Shown in pieces: positions 23,777 to 34,590 of a DNA stretch of 64,000 nt. Source of the DNA: Rhizobium aethiopicum (lineage in GTDB: Bacteria > Pseudomonadota > Alphaproteobacteria > Rhizobiales > Rhizobiaceae); contig NZ_JACIFV010000011.1 of NCBI RefSeq assembly GCF_014197535.1, positions 1 through 64,000 of the forward strand, in the 5' to 3' direction. The notes under the pieces are model-generated. The model saw nothing but the letters and a program-made list of their open reading frames with translations, was not told the DNA's origin and did no database searches. The position numbers were made by a program, and so were the translations under genes. Within the stretch, counting starts at the first letter, position 1; every line of letters begins with the position of its first letter.

Positions 23777-26386
23777 CTACCAGATGAATGACGGGTCTGG
23801 CCCAAATTCGAGATGCACGGACTCGCCGGTGTAGCGTTCAAGCTTCTCGTTCAGCTGCTTTTCCATTTTGTCGAGCTTCTTCACGCCATTGGCCATATCC
23901 CACAGACCAAGCGCCAGCCCGACGGCCGAGGCAACGAGGCCGGTGACCAGTCCGGCCGCGGCAAGGCCGGTTTTGGCGGCGCTGCTGAAGATGGTCACGA
24001 CTTCCGGCGCCACCGTTCCGAGTCCGGAAAAGGCACGGGACATGGCATTGGTCAGATAAAGCATCGCCTCGGAGAAACCGATCAGCGCGTTGCCGGTACC
24101 GGCAATGCCGCCGATTATTTCGAGCGCGCCCTTGGCGCGGTCGCCGGCCTTCATCGACCGCGACGCCGAATAGAAGCCGAGGCCGGCCATGGCGAGGCCG
24201 CCGGCCGCGCCGAGGATCTTGCCTGCCGCTTCCATCGTCTTCGGCGAGAAGTTCATCGAGATCCCCTTGCCCCAGCTGCCAGGCTGATTGCCGAAGGCGC
24301 TGAACGGTTTGCCGGCAACGTCGAGGTTCTTGCCGAGCCCCTCCATCGTCATGCCGACGATCTGTGTCGCCGAGCCGACCGCAGCGGCGATATCGGCCGG
24401 CGTCCACTTGCCGCCGACACCGAGGCCGTGCGCCACCAGCACGCTCGACATCGTCAGCATCTGCACGGCGTGCATCAGACCGGCCTTGTACACTTCGGCA
24501 TCGATGCCGGCAGGTGTACGGGTCTGGCGCGGCAGGTCGAGCGAATCCTTGAAGGAGGCAAGCGCGTCGTCGAGCTTCATACCGCCGCGCACCATGCGCA
24601 GAACGCCGTCGACGTCGCGCGCTATATCCTGCGCCAGGTTCTGCTTCAGCGTCTCGCCGCCATCTGCCGGGCCGTTTTTGCTGATGAAATCCTCGGCGAA
24701 GGTGTTTGCCAACTGGCTGATGGCGTCATTCGTTGCGCCGGGCACAAATGTGTCATCCGGACCCGACAGCAGCGGCTCGAGATCGACACCCTGGCCGTCG
24801 CCGATATAATGTTCCTTGACGATGTTCGAGAAGGTGACGTTCGCGGCGTCGAGATGCGCGTCGATATAATCCTGGGGCAGGAGATCGACGAGCGTGTTGA
24901 GTTCGGAATAATAATCCTTCAGGGCATCTTCGAAGCTCTTGCCGGCGCTCAGCGCCCGGTCGATCGCCTTGCCGCCGCCGATATCGATCAGATAGGCGTC
25001 TTCGATGTTGGTGAGCAGATCGGAATTCTCCGGGCTTTGCAGATATTCCTTCATGCCGCTCGCGAAGATATCCGAGAGATGCTGCTGCGTCGCCGGATCG
25101 GCCGTCAGCTTTTCGATCCGCGCATCGAGGTCCTTGCCGACGCGCTCGCCATCGGGCACGCTGTCGCCATACTGGTTCATATAGCCATTGAACTGCTGTT
25201 TGATCTCGATGAGATCGTAGAGCACCGTCGCCTTCTGTTCCGGCGTCAGCTGGTCGAGGTGGTCCATGTTGTCGGGCGCGACGAAATTCCGGTTCACGTC
25301 CTTCACGGCGTCGCCGAGAATGCCGTATTTGAGTTCGTCGAGCTTCTTCAGCGTCGGCTCATAGGCGGTCGACGGAGCGTAGCCGCGCAGCACCTTGCTT
25401 TCCAGGATGTCGTTCTCGTCGATCGGGCGCTCCACGACCGGCTCGATGGCATCCGAGCCCGACATGACAAGGTCCATCTTCTTGAGGCTCGATGTCAGAT
25501 AGTCGCTGTCGATATAGGGCAGATCGAGATTTTGGACGGTCTTGCTCCAGCCATTGTCCGTGGTGGCGAACATACGCTCGGCGATCCAGGCGTCACCGCC
25601 GCTGCCGGCGAAGAAGCGCCCGCGATCTGAGCCGTTGGCCGCAATGCCCTTGCCGGCCAGCCCGGTGCCGATCATGATTGCCGCCATGACGTCGTTGAAC
25701 GAATAGCTGGCGAGATTGCTGGAGGGTAGCGGCGAGACGCTCTTGTCCCACTCGGCATTGGCCGGGAGCTTCGAGACCAGGCTGGCGCCCATGACGAGCC
25801 CTTCGAGCGCGGTCTGTACCGCGTGGCGGTAACCCCAGACTTCCTTGCCGCCGGGAGCGCTCAGACGCGAGGTCAGGCGCTCCAGAAGGCCGCCAAGATC
25901 AGCCTGACTGACCTCTCCGGCGCCTACCTTGTCGAGCAGCGGACCGAGAAGCGCCTTGACGTCGGCCTTGAACTGATCGCGCACCGCGGGGCTGTCTCCC
26001 CCGTAAAACTGCTTGGCCATCGCCTGGATGGTCGGGTTGAACAGGTGGGTGATGTTGTTGGGAACGGTGCTGCCGAATTCGGAAGCGGCAACCTTTTTCA
26101 AACCGTCCAGGTCGATCTTGAGATCGTTGCCCGGGTCGGTTTCGGGCGTGCTCACCTTTGCATCGACCAGGATCGCGGTGGCGCCGCTTTTGCTCTGGGT
26201 AAACCCGACGAAGCCCCGCGCAGCGGAGATGTCGAGTGCCTGCCCGTTGCCGCTCGGCGCGATCTTGCGTATTTCGCCGGCGTCGATGGTTTTTGTCGAT
26301 GCAGAACGGCCAGTCACGTCTTTCTGGTCGAGGTCCACGACCAGGGTTTCGACCTCTTTCGATCCGCTGCCAACACGTTCCAACAT
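23777..26386 (-). CDS. Large T3SS translocator candidate (HrpK/HrpF/NopX-like), copy 2
   Basis: An 869-residue paralogue of the preceding protein. Modules occur in a different order: the B module nearly identical to copy 1 comes first (about residues 92-315), then an A-like module (LTPEQKATVLYDLIEIKQQF onward), then a diverged B-like module (AGIDAEVYKAGLMHAVQMLT). The C-terminus has hydrophobic stretches (AAGGLAMAGLGFY, AAGLVTGLVASAVGLALGLW) suited to membrane insertion. The open frame begins at 26416, but ATG 26386 has a good SD (AGGAG, nine bases upstream) and starts MLERVGSGSKEVETLVVD. It is the most upstream gene of the leftward T3SS group. Confidence 0.65.
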   Translation of the reverse strand: MLERVGSGSKEVETLVVDLDQKDVTGRSASTKTIDAGEIRKIAPSGNGQALDISAARGFVGFTQSKSGATAILVDAKVSTPETDPGNDLKIDLDGLKKVAASEFGSTVPNNITHLFNPTIQAMAKQFYGGDSPAVRDQFKADVKALLGPLLDKVGAGEVSQADLGGLLERLTSRLSAPGGKEVWGYRHAVQTALEGLVMGASLVSKLPANAEWDKSVSPLPSSNLASYSFNDVMAAIMIGTGLAGKGIAANGSDRGRFFAGSGGDAWIAERMFATTDNGWSKTVQNLDLPYIDSDYLTSSLKKMDLVMSGSDAIEPVVERPIDENDILESKVLRGYAPSTAYEPTLKKLDELKYGILGDAVKDVNRNFVAPDNMDHLDQLTPEQKATVLYDLIEIKQQFNGYMNQYGDSVPDGERVGKDLDARIEKLTADPATQQHLSDIFASGMKEYLQSPENSDLLTNIEDAYLIDIGGGKAIDRALSAGKSFEDALKDYYSELNTLVDLLPQDYIDAHLDAANVTFSNIVKEHYIGDGQGVDLEPLLSGPDDTFVPGATNDAISQLANTFAEDFISKNGPADGGETLKQNLAQDIARDVDGVLRMVRGGMKLDDALASFKDSLDLPRQTRTPAGIDAEVYKAGLMHAVQMLTMSSVLVAHGLGVGGKWTPADIAAAVGSATQIVGMTMEGLGKNLDVAGKPFSAFGNQPGSWGKGISMNFSPKTMEAAGKILGAAGGLAMAGLGFYSASRSMKAGDRAKGALEIIGGIAGTGNALIGFSEAMLYLTNAMSRAFSGLGTVAPEVVTIFSSAAKTGLAAAGLVTGLVASAVGLALGLWDMANGVKKLDKMEKQLNEKLERYTGESVHLEFGPDPSFIW
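25481..26126 (-). repeat. 646-bp block shared with 21841-22486
   Basis: Second copy of the shared block. In this gene it lies near the 5' end, whereas in copy 1 it lies in the middle. Both edges are sharp, at about 25481 and 26126. Confidence 0.9.
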
Positions 26387-26709
26387 GATTTCGTCACTCC
26401 TGATCGACGGCCGCACCCTGAACGGAGGCCCGGAAAGCCTCGTTAGGTCAGAAGTTTTTCAGTGATATGACAAATGGGTGCTATCGGAGCGGCAAAATTG
26501 AACCATTGACCCCCACATAGCGCTTCCAAATTATACCGCAGTACAAATGCTGGTGACACCGCAGTCGCCAAGGTGCGGCGCAATAGAGCACGCTACCGTA
26601 GGGAATGCGCTCACGAGACAGATCAAAGTCGGTCCTCGGGCTCGGTTTTCAGACTGCATTGTCCGGCAAATCGGTATAAGCCGTCCTCTCGAACAAATCA
26701 GGGGACAAC
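26387..26709. promoter_or_regulatory. Divergent upstream region
   Basis: This gap separates the leftward copy-2 gene from the rightward small ORF at 26710 and should hold both promoters. I see no tts box, FixK box or clear repeat. Confidence 0.35.
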
Positions 26710-26919
26710 ATGGAAACCGTGGAAATCAGCAGCCGCAGCGACTTCGGCCTTTGGGCAATTGAGCGGGCGCGGGAAATCGTAACGTCCGAGGGAACTGCTT
26801 TTGCGATGGCCGCTCGCGATATGGACGACGAGGCGCTTGCAAACGCTGCAGCCGCGCTAGGCAAGGCCATCAGCGATGCGATGGTGGAAGTGTTTGACGG
26901 CCTGATAGATGAATCGTGA
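26710..26919 (+). CDS. Hypothetical small acidic protein (69 aa)
   Basis: A 69-residue acidic, helix-rich protein (ARDMDDEALANAAAALGKAI). An AGGGGAC SD lies just before the ATG. No family recognised. It stands alone between the T3SS locus and a decayed toxin-antitoxin pair; its acidic nature and T3SS proximity would suit a chaperone, but at 69 residues it is shorter than most class I chaperones. Confidence 0.5.
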   Translation: METVEISSRSDFGLWAIERAREIVTSEGTAFAMAARDMDDEALANAAAALGKAISDAMVEVFDGLIDES

Positions 26920-27061
26920 TTGTGAAGAGACAGCGGGTCACTGACCGATAAAAATTGGTCAGCACCGTCCGGGCTCGCCGTCTTCCCCTCTCATTGCAAA
27001 CTGTCAGAAACTTGCATATAATTCTGACAAGAGAAATGCCATGCAAAAGCTGACATAGCAA

Positions 27062-27633
27062 ATCATGGGACATGCTGAACGACTGCCGGAAGGACCGCGC
27101 TTTCGGCAAAGAGTTTTTTGCATCTCGGAAATCGAGCCGCCCTGGATCAGGCTCTGTCGCGCCTGGCCGAGCGTGGCGAGCTCGTCCGGGCGGGCCGTGG
27201 TATCTATATGCGGCCCGTCAAAAGTCGCTTTGGCAGTCGGCCGCCGACGGTCGAACAGGCCGTAGAGGCGGTGGCGCAGCAGCGCGGTGAGGTCATCGTC
27301 TCGATGGCGCCGCCGCGGCAAATGCCCTGGGCCTGACCTCCCAGGTCCCGGTCCGCTCCGTCTACCTGACATCCGGCCGTAGCCGGACGATGACCCTTGG
27401 ACAGCAGACGGTCGAGCTCAAGCACGTGCCGCGCTGGCAATTGGCCTTGGCCGATCGACCTGCTGGCGTGGCGGTCCGCGCACTTGCATGGCTTGGGCCG
27501 GAAAGGGCCGATGAAGCACTGTCGCGGATCAAGCGAAAGCTGCCGCCAAACGCGTTCGGCGAGCTGGTGGCGGCGGCTCCGCAGTTTCCGACCTGGCTTG
27601 CAAGAAGCGTAGGAAAGGCTGCGCATCGCTGAT
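27062..27633 (+). pseudogene. Decayed AbiEi/DUF6088-type antitoxin gene
   Basis: The encoded pieces match DUF6088/AbiEi antitoxins: HLGNRAALDQALSRLAERGE and RAGRGIYMRPVKSRFGSRPP, then VPVRSVYLTSGRSRTMTLGQ and PPNAFGELVAAAPQFPTWLA. They lie in different frames. One shift falls in the T-run at 27113-27119 (one T too many), another near 27300 just before the AAANALGL segment. The intact gene would encode about 195 residues that repress and neutralise the nucleotidyltransferase toxin encoded directly after. Confidence 0.75.
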
Positions 27634-27645
27634 CTGTTTCTGACC

Positions 27646-28638
27646 TTGTCAAAGGATAACCGACGCGAAGCCTTGGCGGTGGCGGCCGACCGCACCGGAC
27701 GGCCCATTCATCTCCTCGAAAAGGATGTCTGGGTCGTCTGGACGCTGCAGACGCTCTTTTCGTCCAAGCTCGGTGAGCATCTCGTCTTCAAGGGCGGCAC
27801 CTCGCTTTCGAAAGCCTACGGTGTCATCAAAAGGTTCTCCGAGGATGTCGACCTGACCTACGATATCCGCGCCCTGGCGCCGGACTTGGTTGGCGACAAT
27901 GACGAAGCACTGCCGAAAACCCGCAGCGAGGAGAAACACTGGACCAGCGAGGTGCGAAAGCGGCTTCCGGTCTGGGTGGCGGGCTCGGTGGAGCCGGTTA
28001 TGGCGCGTTGCGCGTTCAATCTCTTCCGGCGGCAATCCGCCTCGAGGACGATACGCTCTACCTCGACTATGAAGCGGTGAGCAGCGGATCCGGCTATGTC
28101 GCCCCGAGCGTCATGCTCGAATTCGGAGCGCGGTCGACCGGCGAGCCGGCCAGTATCCGTCGACTGTGACGCGTCGGGCCAGGTTGATGGTGTCGAATTT
28201 CCGAAAGCGAGTCCCCGCGTCATGCACGCGGAGCGGACGTTGTGGGAGAAAGCGACCGCCATCCATGTCTTCTGCCTGCAGGAGCGCCTTCGCGGCGATC
28301 GTTTTGCCCGCCACTGGCATGATGTCGTCCGGCTGGACGATGCTGGTTTCGCCGACAAAGCATCCGCGGATCGGCAACTCGCCAATGCCGTGGCGAAACA
28401 CAAATCCATGTTTTTTGCGGAAAAGGCGGCCGACCGCTCGCCCATCGACTACGCCGCAGCCGTCAACGGCAATCTGGTTCTGACGCCATCCGGAGAAGGT
28501 CTGCGTGCGCTCGGCGAGGATTACGCGCGCATGGTCGACGACGGCCTGCTGCTCGGCGATTCCGAGCCGTTCGAGCACCTGATCGAGCGATGCACGCAAA
28601 TTCAGGCGCATGCCAACAAAAGCGACGCGTCAAAATAA
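27646..28638 (+). pseudogene. Decayed AbiEii/AbiGii-type nucleotidyltransferase toxin gene
   Basis: The N-terminal half carries the nucleotidyltransferase signature FKGGTSLSKAYGVIKRFSED followed by VDLTYD, as in AbiEii toxins of type IV toxin-antitoxin systems. The frame breaks near 28020, moves to another frame through LDYEAVSSGSGYVAPSVMLE, and shifts again near 28155 before PRVMHAERTLWEKATAIHVF and ARHWHDVVRLDDAGFADKA. With two shifts the protein cannot be made whole. The catalytic GGTSLSK and EDVDL residues remain visible. It was co-transcribed with the broken antitoxin 12 bp upstream. Confidence 0.8.
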
Positions 28639-28859
28639 GCAATTGCCGGCCCACAGCCGCACCCTGCCCATTACTGTGAGTGCCCTGTCACCGACGCGGT
28701 TTGGCTTCGCGCCAATTATAAGGCGTTTGCTCGTGGCAGGCACCCTTGATGTGATGAGAGTGAAGCTCGGACCCGGTTATTCCGGCTCCGGCCTCGGCGA
28801 GGATGTGGCCAAATACCGCACGGGTGCGGGTTCGTTTGAGGAAAGTTGCGCCACGTAAA

Positions 28860-29380
28860 ATGAAGATCCGGTGTGTTTGCAGTGAAGGCATTCAAATTCC
28901 CAATTTCAATCTCGCCGGAAGCCCGAGCAAGCTCAAAATCGCTGACGCGAGAATCGACACGGATGTTCCACTTGCCGCAACGGCACGTTCTCGCGCCAAG
29001 TGCCGTCCTCCCACTGGCGCGCCGCACGCTTGATTGGCTCTATTCCCGCAGGGGGGGTCGACAAGACGAAGGTCACTTCTTGGCGTCCAGCGGATCGACG
29101 TCGCCTTTCATCAGGAAGGCCGCAATCTCGACAGGGCCAGCGCGCGCGGGCGTGACGATGATTTTTGCCATCGCCTTGTCTGAATGAAGATGCATCGAAG
29201 CCGGCTGTGCTGCCGCAGCGATAGGCGCGCGGTGGCGGCGTGAATCGCCAAGTTGCCGCAACGGCCAGCACGAGGAACTCGACCAACGTCTCGGCGGCGA
29301 AATAGCGGAAGGTGCATTCCGGTAAACCACGGCGATCGAAACTTAAATCCGTCGCAATCTTCTCGACACTCACGTAGCAT
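28860..29380 (-). pseudogene. Decayed copper-resistance CopD-type gene (3' part)
   Basis: Fragments in three frames line up as the end of a CopD/YcnJ-type copper protein: a last membrane helix FRYFAAETLVEFLVLAVAAT followed by WRFTPPPRA, then SDKAMAKIIVTPARAGPVEI and LMKGDVDPLDAKK, then VTFVLSTPPAGIEPIKRAAR, then KWNIRVDSRVSDFELARASG and EIEIGNLNAF. At least three frameshifts separate them, and most of the membrane domain is gone. It is a clear remnant of a periplasmic copper-handling gene. Confidence 0.7.
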
Positions 29381-30156
29381 GAGCCTCGCGAACAAACGCC
29401 GCCACGCCACTATGGCAATTTCACTTCTCCTCCTCGGGATGAAATGGGACCATTCCTGAGGCGCTCTATTCCATCTCGAATACGGAGGATCCGGCATGCC
29501 TACGGTGTTGTTCAGACACGACCTCGCTTAACGATGTACTGAAGATTGCAGTCTACACGAAGCACGTTGCAGGCAGTGCTATGAAGTGTTCGCGGAAGAT
29601 GGTTCGAGGTCTCGTCGGACGCTCTGTCGCGGCGAGCGCGGGACGTGTCTGATGCCCTCGATTTCAGTGAAGAACCATATTTCACGTGTTGCCCACCTGC
29701 CGACAACTTCCACCATCGCAAAAATGCACGTCCGCCTACCGAAGCTGAACGCTAACGATCCCCAAATGAGCTCAAAGATCACCTGTCGGCGGCGGCGGCG
29801 GAATTGGACTGATGAGGTGAGGGCACAGATTCTTGCCCACAACGTTCTTCAACTCGGCCCAATCCGGCGATATGTTCCCTCATCCTGGTTTCAGGCATGC
29901 CTTCAAGGCCCTGTCGGCTCGACACTTGGATTTTACAGGCGCCTGGCTGCTGGCCGACTGCCGCGCCCATTCCGTGATGATAAAAGTATTGTGCCGTGTT
30001 GGGTTCTTCACAAATATGTCCAGCACCCGACGTAGTTCTCTGCTCGGAAGCGGTTGAGGTCTGCGCCTTGACGCCGAAGATGGCCCTCTACAAGTTGGGT
30101 GACAATGTCCCGAGAGTTCTGCTCGCATTGGTTAGACGGGCAGGCTGGCTCTTTTA
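29381..30156. other. Intergenic debris, no functional gene seen
   Basis: I recognise no gene. A 149-codon ORF at 29586-30035 contains RRRRRNWTDEVRAQILAHNV, which recalls the first residues of IS66-type OrfA proteins and may be an IS scrap. The rest gives no signal. Confidence 0.4.
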
Positions 30157-30227
30157 TGCGTAGCGGCGATCTCGATGAGATTCAGCGTCAATCAGGATGA
30201 GACTCGCGCCGGGGTGTGACGGAGTGA

Positions 30228-32731
<2,504 letters not shown>

Positions 32732-33172
32732 GAATCTCATCCAGATTGTCGCAAGCGTCTCATCCTGATTGCCGCGCTATTAGCTATTTTGCATCGATGG
32801 GCAGGCTCAAGGTTCTCTTGGAAGTCAGCATTTAGCTGCCTCACCATGGCGTTGAATAGGCTGAGTCGACCAAAGTGCTGCGCCCATTACCGAAGATTGC
32901 GATGAGGCATCAGCGTCCTTCAGCAATCTTGCCAAAGAATGCAGGCTTGCGAGATCGACGTGCGGAACCGCCAGGCTGCGCCAACAACCACTCATTGATC
33001 GGTCGAACATCCACGATGGGACCTCAAGAAGTCGACCAGAAGAAGAACCAGAAAGGCTGCAGCGGAAATATGCTTCCCTTTGGACACCGCCTCATGCACG
33101 TGAACGGGTTGCCCGGACCAGGGATGCCACGGATACAAAAGCTCGCGAACCTCGGTCCCGTGGGTGTTCTGT

Positions 33173-33246
33173 CGTCGTGTTGTACAACCATTTCCGGCCG
33201 CACTCATCGCTCGGATACCAGACCCCGGCCGAGGCTCTAATTGTGA
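33173..33246 (+). pseudogene. C-terminal scrap of an IS3-type transposase
   Basis: The frame VVLYNHFRPHSSLGYQTPAE followed by ALIVSF is the standard end of an IS3-type integrase-core transposase. Upstream sequence back to 32793 gives no further matching segment that I can see. It lies between the IS21 and IS481 elements. Confidence 0.65.
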
Positions 33247-34326
33247 GCTTTCGGGAGGTTGTCCATTCAAAGCGGATTTAGGAGACTGGAGCTATCACAC
33301 CTCGAGTCGGAAGGATCGCCGCGAATGAACATTCATAAGAATGCCCGACTGACGCCGTTGCGCCGGGAACAAATGGCGCTTGCTGTTATCGAAGGGCATC
33401 TGACCCAGGCTCAGGCAGCACAGGCCTATGGCGTCGCGGCCAAGATCGTCGCCCGTTGGGTCGAGCGTTTCAAGGCCGGTGGTCGAGAGGCGATGCTCGA
33501 TCGTTCCTCCCGACCTCATGCCATGCCCCGGCAGACCAGTCAGGCGCTGGCGGAGCGCATCATCACGCTTCGCCGCCAGCGCCTGACTGGCAAGCACATC
33601 GCGATCGAAACCGGTGTATCTGCAGCGACGGTGAGCCGGGTTCTCAAGCGCGCAGGCCACTCCCGCCTCAAGGATATCGAGCCGGCCGAGCCTGTGCGTC
33701 GTTATGAACGCCAGGCTCCCGGCGAGATGATTCATATCGACATCAAGAAGCTCGGCCGGTTTCATGAGGTCGGCCACCGCATCACCGGCGATCGCACTCG
33801 CCAGAGTTCGCGCAGAGGCAAGAGTTGGGGCGCCGGTTGGGAATGCGTTCATGTGGCCATCGACGATGCCTCTCGCATCGCTTTCTCACAGATATTGCCG
33901 GACGAGACGAAAGAAAGCGCCGTGGCCTTCTTGAAGGCGGCATTGGCCTATTATGCCAGCCTCGGGATCGCGGTCGAGCGCGTCATGACCGACAATGGTC
34001 CCTGCTACACATCAAAGCCATTCGGCCAAGCTTGTCGCGACAACGGCCTCAAGCACGTTCGCACCAGACCATATACGCCTAAAACCAACGGAAAGGCCGA
34101 ACGCTTCATCCAGACCGCCCTCAGAGAGTGGGCCTACGCCGTCGCCTATCCCAACTCGGACATGCGCGCCGCCGAACTGCCACGATGGCTTCATCGCTAC
34201 AATTGGCACAGGCCTCACGGAAGTCTAAACTCAAAACCACCAATCACTAGGCTCGCTCTTACCCAGGACAACCTGTTGAGGCTCCACATCTAATCGCCGC
34301 CGGATGAAAATTCAGTGGCAGGTCAC
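33247..34326 (+). mobile_element. IS481-family element
   Basis: Element carrying one transposase gene. The right end is taken as 34326 because 34291-34326 recurs as an isolated end at 432-467. The left end is not well defined; TGTCCATTCAAAGCGGATT near 33259 is a candidate. Confidence 0.6.
33325..34293 (+). CDS. IS481-family transposase
   Basis: A 322-residue transposase with paired helix-turn-helix regions (LTQAQAAQAYGVAAKIVARW near residue 30; GVSAATVSRVLKRAGHSRL near 95) and a DDE core (MIHIDIKKLGRF, RVMTDNGPCYTSKPFGQACR, KTNGKAERFIQTALREWAYA). The open frame starts at 33259, but ATG 33325 (MNIHKNARLTPLRREQMALA) fits the family start and follows AAGGA. It appears intact. Confidence 0.92.
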   Translation: MNIHKNARLTPLRREQMALAVIEGHLTQAQAAQAYGVAAKIVARWVERFKAGGREAMLDRSSRPHAMPRQTSQALAERIITLRRQRLTGKHIAIETGVSAATVSRVLKRAGHSRLKDIEPAEPVRRYERQAPGEMIHIDIKKLGRFHEVGHRITGDRTRQSSRRGKSWGAGWECVHVAIDDASRIAFSQILPDETKESAVAFLKAALAYYASLGIAVERVMTDNGPCYTSKPFGQACRDNGLKHVRTRPYTPKTNGKAERFIQTALREWAYAVAYPNSDMRAAELPRWLHRYNWHRPHGSLNSKPPITRLALTQDNLLRLHI

Positions 34327-34590
34327 TTCTTCCATCCCTTGGTGTCCACCTATTTTGGTGGACACCTCATGCCAAAGCTCACTCAATTGCAGAAGGTGCG
34401 GGGAAAATCGCGCTTACGATCGTTCAGAAAACATTGCCTGTTTTTGGAGGCGCAGGCGGTGTTTCGCCATGCCATTAACCAAGTACCGGTTTTGAAGCAT
34501 TCTCTCACTCAACTCACCCAGCTTCACCGCCAAAACTGCATACGTTGGAACTCGACCACTGCCCAATGTGGTCATTGATTTGCGGCCCAT
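34327..34590. other. Spacer with a perfect 26-bp palindrome
   Basis: Positions 34341-34366 read GGTGTCCACC-TATTTT-GGTGGACACC, a perfect 10-bp inverted repeat. It could be abutted ends of an insertion sequence, a terminator-like hairpin or an operator. An 87-codon ORF across it (34315-34578) is probably not a gene. Confidence 0.5.

Noticed and set aside
25105..25125. GTCAGCTTTTCGATCC, similar to the first half of a tts box
   Set aside because: It lies inside the coding sequence of a translocator gene, lacks the second half of the motif and is not before any gene start.
29586..30035. 149-codon ORF with an IS66 OrfA-like segment
   Set aside because: The similarity is a short Arg-rich stretch only; the rest has no match and no SD, so it is not called as a gene.
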